From CAZEGV01 sp964511645 (GTDB lineage: Bacteria; Bacteroidota; Bacteroidia; Cytophagales; JAAEPT01), in contig CAZEGV010000079.1 in the NCBI GenBank assembly GCA_964511645.1, positions 1-10,196 on the forward strand: DNA of 10,196 nt, in the 5' to 3' direction. The notes beneath the pieces were generated by a model. That model did not search any database. It was not told the origin of the DNA and saw only the letters and a list, made by a program, of their open reading frames with translations. The position numbers and the translations under genes were made by a program. Positions 6,987 to 10,196 of this stretch are shown one piece after another. Each line of letters opens with the position of its first letter. The first letter of the stretch is position 1.

Positions 6987-7729
6987 AAAGACTAATTACG
7001 CATAATGAACATCAAATTCATAATTCAAATTCGTACCTAAGTAAATTTGAAGAATATTTAAGTGAATTTGTTTATGGAGGAATTGATGGCTGTGTAACCA
7101 CTTTTGCTGTTGTTGCAGGAGCTGTTGGTGCTAATCTTGAAAGCTCTATTATTATTATACTTGGTTTCGCTAATTTATTTGCTGATGGTTTTGCGATGTC
7201 GATAGGAGCTTACCTGTCAACCAAGTCAGAAAAAGACAATTACAATAAACATAAACAAGTGGAATATTGGGAAGTAGATAACCTCCCAGAAATTGAAAGG
7301 GAAGAAATTCGAGAAATTTATCAAAAAAAAGGTTTCTCAGGGCAATTACTCGAAGATATTATTCAGACTATAACTTCTGACAAAGACCGATGGGTTGATG
7401 TTATGATGAAGGAAGAGCTGGAGATGGTTGAATCGAAAAAATCACCTATCAAGATGGGGTTAGTTACCTACATTTCTTTTATCCTTATTGGACTGATTCC
7501 ACTTTCAGTATATGTTTGGGATTACTTTAGGCCTATTGTTTCAAGTCTTTTTGTTTGGTCATCCATCTTTACTGCTTTTGGGTTTGTAATTGTAGGTGTT
7601 TTAAAATCGTATGTAAACCAGACTAATAAGTTAAAGGGGGTTATCGAAACACTAATACTAGGTATGGCGGCGGCACTCGTTTCCTATTATGTAGGCTATT
7701 TTTTAGAACTCTTAATTACTAAACGATAA
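6983..7729 (+). CDS. VIT1/CCC1-family Fe2+/Mn2+ transporter
   Basis: A 248-residue inner-membrane protein of the VIT1/CCC1 (DUF125) family, which moves ferrous iron or manganese out of the cytosol. About five TM helices are visible (roughly 30-50, 54-80, 157-178, 186-207, 219-243). TM1 contains YGGIDGCVTTFAVVAGAVGA and TM2 contains ANLFADGFAMSIGAYLSTKS. D35 and M72 fall at the 37-residue spacing of the two metal-pathway residues (Asp43 and Met80) I recall from the eucalyptus VIT1 structure. The loop between TM2 and TM3 (about 92-150) is rich in Glu and Met (EIEREEIREIY, MMKEELEM), like the cytosolic metal-binding domain of that family. The ATGA overlap with pgi implies coupled translation. 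Which metal it carries cannot be told from sequence. Confidence 0.9.
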   Translation: MKRLITHNEHQIHNSNSYLSKFEEYLSEFVYGGIDGCVTTFAVVAGAVGANLESSIIIILGFANLFADGFAMSIGAYLSTKSEKDNYNKHKQVEYWEVDNLPEIEREEIREIYQKKGFSGQLLEDIIQTITSDKDRWVDVMMKEELEMVESKKSPIKMGLVTYISFILIGLIPLSVYVWDYFRPIVSSLFVWSSIFTAFGFVIVGVLKSYVNQTNKLKGVIETLILGMAAALVSYYVGYFLELLITKR

Positions 7730-7732
7730 ACA

Positions 7733-10054
7733 TTAATACCTACTAATAAACACCGTAATATCATCTGTTTGTTTCGTCCCCTTTCTCCACTTAGTTAGAG
7801 AGGATTCTAATTCTTTCACTTGGTCAGAACAACTTAAATGACTAATACTTAATAACAATTCTTTAAATCGTTTACGCTTAAGTTTAGACAATTTATCACC
7901 CTTTTCCTTATATCCAAACTGGTCTACATAGCCATCAGTAGCTAAATAAATAACATCCCCTTTTTTAATTTCTACTTTGTTGCAACTAAAAGGTAAATCA
8001 ATAGGGTAAGCACCTATGGGACTTCTAGTTGCTTTATATTCAAGTAATGTATTGTTGTTTCTAACAATATACATATCAATAAATCCTCCAGAGTAGTACA
8101 GTTCTTCTGTGTGCTTATTGTATACACATAATGCCATATCCATAGAATCGGAGTTAGTAGAGTTAGATTCAAATCTATTTTTAGCTATCTCTTTGAGCTC
8201 AGTAAGGATGGCACAAGGGGTTTCTTCGTAACTACTATGAATAACTGACTTAACCGTTTCTATTGACATAGAGGACAAAAAAGCCCCTGGCACACCATGT
8301 CCCGTGCAGTCACCAACACCAAAATAAATAAGTTCTTCGATTTGATAAGTAAAATAGAAATCTCCGCTCACCTTGTCTCTTGGTAAAAACAACACACAAC
8401 TTTCTTTTAGGCAACTGTCTAATAGTTCTCGATTTGGTAACAGCGAGTTTTGTAAAAAGCTAGTGTAATCTATACTTTTATTAAGTTCACTAAGTATAGT
8501 GTCTAATAAATTATGCTTGTCTTGGAGTTCAATACTTTTAAGTTGTAAACTTTCTTTTCTTTGTTCTGAAATAATTTTACGAGCAAGAACTTGAGCAACG
8601 GTTTCTAAATAATTGAGTGTGTTTTCATTTTCCACTTGCCCTTGCTCAAGGTATAAACAAATAACACCTATTACATCTTCTCTATGCTGAATAGGGACGA
8701 CGTAATGACCATGAGGTTTCATGCCCTTAGGCTGAATAGTATGATCATGTCCTACAGAATTACAAAAAATAGTTTGAGAAAATTCTAGAGCTTTCCCGCA
8801 CAAACACTGACCCGGTTTTATAAAGGCGCAAGTTTCCTCCAAAATGTCACAATTTTGATGAGAAATTAATTCTAATACTCCTTGTTCATTGGTTAAAAAA
8901 ATCAATCCTTTTTTCTCTACGCTTAGTGACTCAATACCAAATAAAACATCTAATGTTTCAGTAAACACTTCTTCCAATTTTATATCTTTAGATGTAATGT
9001 TTAATATCTTGTAAAGATTAGATTGAAACTCTAAAACTTGGGCAATTTTTCTTCTTTGTGTAATATCTCTCATTGTTCCGAGAGCTACCAATTGACCTTC
9101 ATACCTAAGAATCTTACCATTTATTTCAACGGGGACATACCCCCCATCTTTATGTTTAACTAGGGTTTCAAAATCACTTACCTCTCCCTTTAGAAACACT
9201 TCTTTTAGCTTAGAAAAATAGTTAGGGATTTCTTTAAAAGGAACGAAATTTGTAAATGATTTCCCTATCATTTCTTCTTTAGAATATCCTATTATTTTCT
9301 CTATTTGCCCGTTAAAGTAAAGTTGTGTACCAATCTTATCCAACATAAATACCGCATCGTGATTAGCTTCTATAAACGCTTCATAATTTTTATTCTTTTG
9401 AATCTGTAAAACAAGTTCTTGATTCTCTAATTCAAATAAGTCATTCTCTGAAAGTAAACCCCTATTTTGAGAATTGATTTTTTCCCTATAACGGATATTT
9501 ATTTGTTGATAAAGTAAAATGCTAATTATAGCTATACTATAAAAAGAAGAAAAGAACCCAAAGAATAATGAGTAATATTTATAAGTATATGGCAATTCCT
9601 CTAACTTAATACCTGAAATATTATGTGAATAATCAAAAAGTAAAACTGTAGGTGCAATAATTACTAATGAAATAATCAATTGTTTTTTAGCATCCAAGCC
9701 AAAAAATATAATGGGAACTAATACATATACTACAACAGAAAATCTAGGAATTAAATACGCATAAACATCTGTAACTATCCCGTAATGACAGTTAGCGAGG
9801 CTTACTAATAAAATAGTATATGAAGGAACAATCACCAAAATGTATTTGGCTAAATTATACCTTTTTTTTACTGACGAGTAAATACTAGCTAATAAACCCA
9901 GTATCCCTACTAACAAAATAGCTAATACTTTCCATCCACCCCCTTCATAAGTAAATACTACCAAAATAATTGAATATAATACAATTATAAAAGCGGTGAA
10001 ACCTATTAAAAAATGAACTCCTATTTTTTTATCCTTACCCACTTTATGAAACAA
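7733..10054 (-). CDS. Membrane sensor phosphatase: 6TM, PAS, GAF, SpoIIE/PP2C
   Basis: This 773-residue signalling protein has about six TM helices (12-34, 43-60, 70-87, 105-120, 125-142, 160-182), a coiled-coil linker, a PAS domain (about 224-336) and a GAF domain (about 350-497). After a second helical linker comes a C-terminal SpoIIE/RsbU-type PP2C phosphatase (about 545-773). Phosphatase metal ligands are present: D565 (VSGDFY), D582 (GDCTGHGVPGA), D639, D707 (ATDGYVD) and D764/D765 (QTDDIT), so it should be active. Such enzymes usually dephosphorylate anti-sigma-factor antagonists, but no partner gene lies in the window. The GAF domain has a striking Cys/His set (C409, C417, C419, C431, H436, H438, H448, H450). 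There is no Met between residue 1 and 237. The start must be TTG (10054) or GTG (10042, four residues shorter), and an in-frame stop lies just upstream. Confidence 0.9.
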   Translation of the reverse strand: MFHKVGKDKKIGVHFLIGFTAFIIVLYSIILVVFTYEGGGWKVLAILLVGILGLLASIYSSVKKRYNLAKYILVIVPSYTILLVSLANCHYGIVTDVYAYLIPRFSVVVYVLVPIIFFGLDAKKQLIISLVIIAPTVLLFDYSHNISGIKLEELPYTYKYYSLFFGFFSSFYSIAIISILLYQQINIRYREKINSQNRGLLSENDLFELENQELVLQIQKNKNYEAFIEANHDAVFMLDKIGTQLYFNGQIEKIIGYSKEEMIGKSFTNFVPFKEIPNYFSKLKEVFLKGEVSDFETLVKHKDGGYVPVEINGKILRYEGQLVALGTMRDITQRRKIAQVLEFQSNLYKILNITSKDIKLEEVFTETLDVLFGIESLSVEKKGLIFLTNEQGVLELISHQNCDILEETCAFIKPGQCLCGKALEFSQTIFCNSVGHDHTIQPKGMKPHGHYVVPIQHREDVIGVICLYLEQGQVENENTLNYLETVAQVLARKIISEQRKESLQLKSIELQDKHNLLDTILSELNKSIDYTSFLQNSLLPNRELLDSCLKESCVLFLPRDKVSGDFYFTYQIEELIYFGVGDCTGHGVPGAFLSSMSIETVKSVIHSSYEETPCAILTELKEIAKNRFESNSTNSDSMDMALCVYNKHTEELYYSGGFIDMYIVRNNNTLLEYKATRSPIGAYPIDLPFSCNKVEIKKGDVIYLATDGYVDQFGYKEKGDKLSKLKRKRFKELLLSISHLSCSDQVKELESSLTKWRKGTKQTDDITVFISRY

Positions 10055-10083
10055 TGATTTTTAATGTGGTAAATACCTTATCA

Positions 10084-10091
10084 CAAAATTA
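10084..10091 (-). promoter_or_regulatory. Candidate promoter -7 element (TAATTTTG) of the sensor phosphatase gene
   Basis: The minus strand reads TAATTTTG, a perfect TAnnTTTG match, 29 bases before the TTG start. A TTTC lies 19 bases further upstream (about 10111-10114), one base from the TTTG -33 consensus and at the usual spacing. The predicted transcript would start near 10079, leaving a leader of about 25 bases. Confidence 0.45.
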
Positions 10092-10120
10092 AAAAAAAAT
10101 ATTCTAAACAGAAATATAGG

Positions 10121-10147
10121 GTCATAAAAAAACTTCTAATGTCATAA
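10121..10147. repeat. Paired GTCATAA direct repeats upstream of the sensor gene
   Basis: GTCATAA occurs at 10121-10127 and again at 10141-10147, exactly 20 bases apart (two helical turns). Read toward the sensor gene they are TTATGAC boxes lying just upstream of the candidate -33 region, where an activator would sit. The rest of 10055-10196 is very AT-rich and I see no gene in it. Confidence 0.4.
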
Positions 10148-10196
10148 CTGTCCGAAAGAATAAGTAGGGAAAAAGCATAAAAATTTCAATTTTTGA

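Noticed and set aside
10179..10194. AAAAATT/AATTTTT hairpin at the right end
   Set aside because: The 7-bp stem is made only of A and T in very AT-rich DNA and has no following T run, so it is not credible as a terminator.

Overview
The window looks like a stretch of Bacteroidota chromosome, probably Flavobacteriia or a close relative. The reasons are an AT-rich composition, a type IX secretion (T9SS) C-terminal sorting domain near the left end, several TAnnTTTG-type promoter elements, and gene starts without strong Shine-Dalgarno sequences. Most of it is ordinary, intact, tightly packed metabolic and signalling genes. The unusual material lies in roughly the first 3 kb.

Left end (1-1251, + strand): a decayed secreted protein built from repeated YD/NG/QW modules and ending in a T9SS sorting domain. 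The reading is broken by at least four frame changes, while all the other genes are intact, so I call it a pseudogene. A clean hairpin terminator (1276-1302) closes it. Facing it is an AAA ATPase with a DUF4143-type C-terminus (1304-2659, - strand). Upstream of this ATPase is an accessory-looking intergenic stretch (2660-3041). It holds three tandem 33-bp units with palindromic cores, then a structured element of about 145 bp that contains a 20-bp inverted repeat and a possible terminator.

Middle (3042-5248, - strand): a two-gene operon of a citramalate-synthase-like enzyme (cimA type, isoleucine precursor supply) and a TruC-like tRNA pseudouridine synthase, overlapping by one base (TAATG). 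Divergent from it (5334-7729, + strand) is glucose-6-phosphate isomerase (pgi), overlapping by ATGA with a VIT1/CCC1-family Fe2+/Mn2+ transporter.

Right end (7733-10054, - strand): a 773-residue membrane sensor phosphatase (six predicted TM helices, PAS, a Cys/His-rich GAF, SpoIIE/PP2C). It converges on the transporter gene with only three bases between the stop codons. Its upstream region has a TAATTTTG -7 element and a pair of GTCATAA direct repeats 20 bp apart.

No RNA genes, CRISPR arrays or insertion-sequence transposases were seen. The best candidates for something undescribed are the 33-bp palindromic array in front of the ATPase and the adjacent structured element. The Cys/His cluster in the sensor's GAF domain is the most testable protein-level observation.
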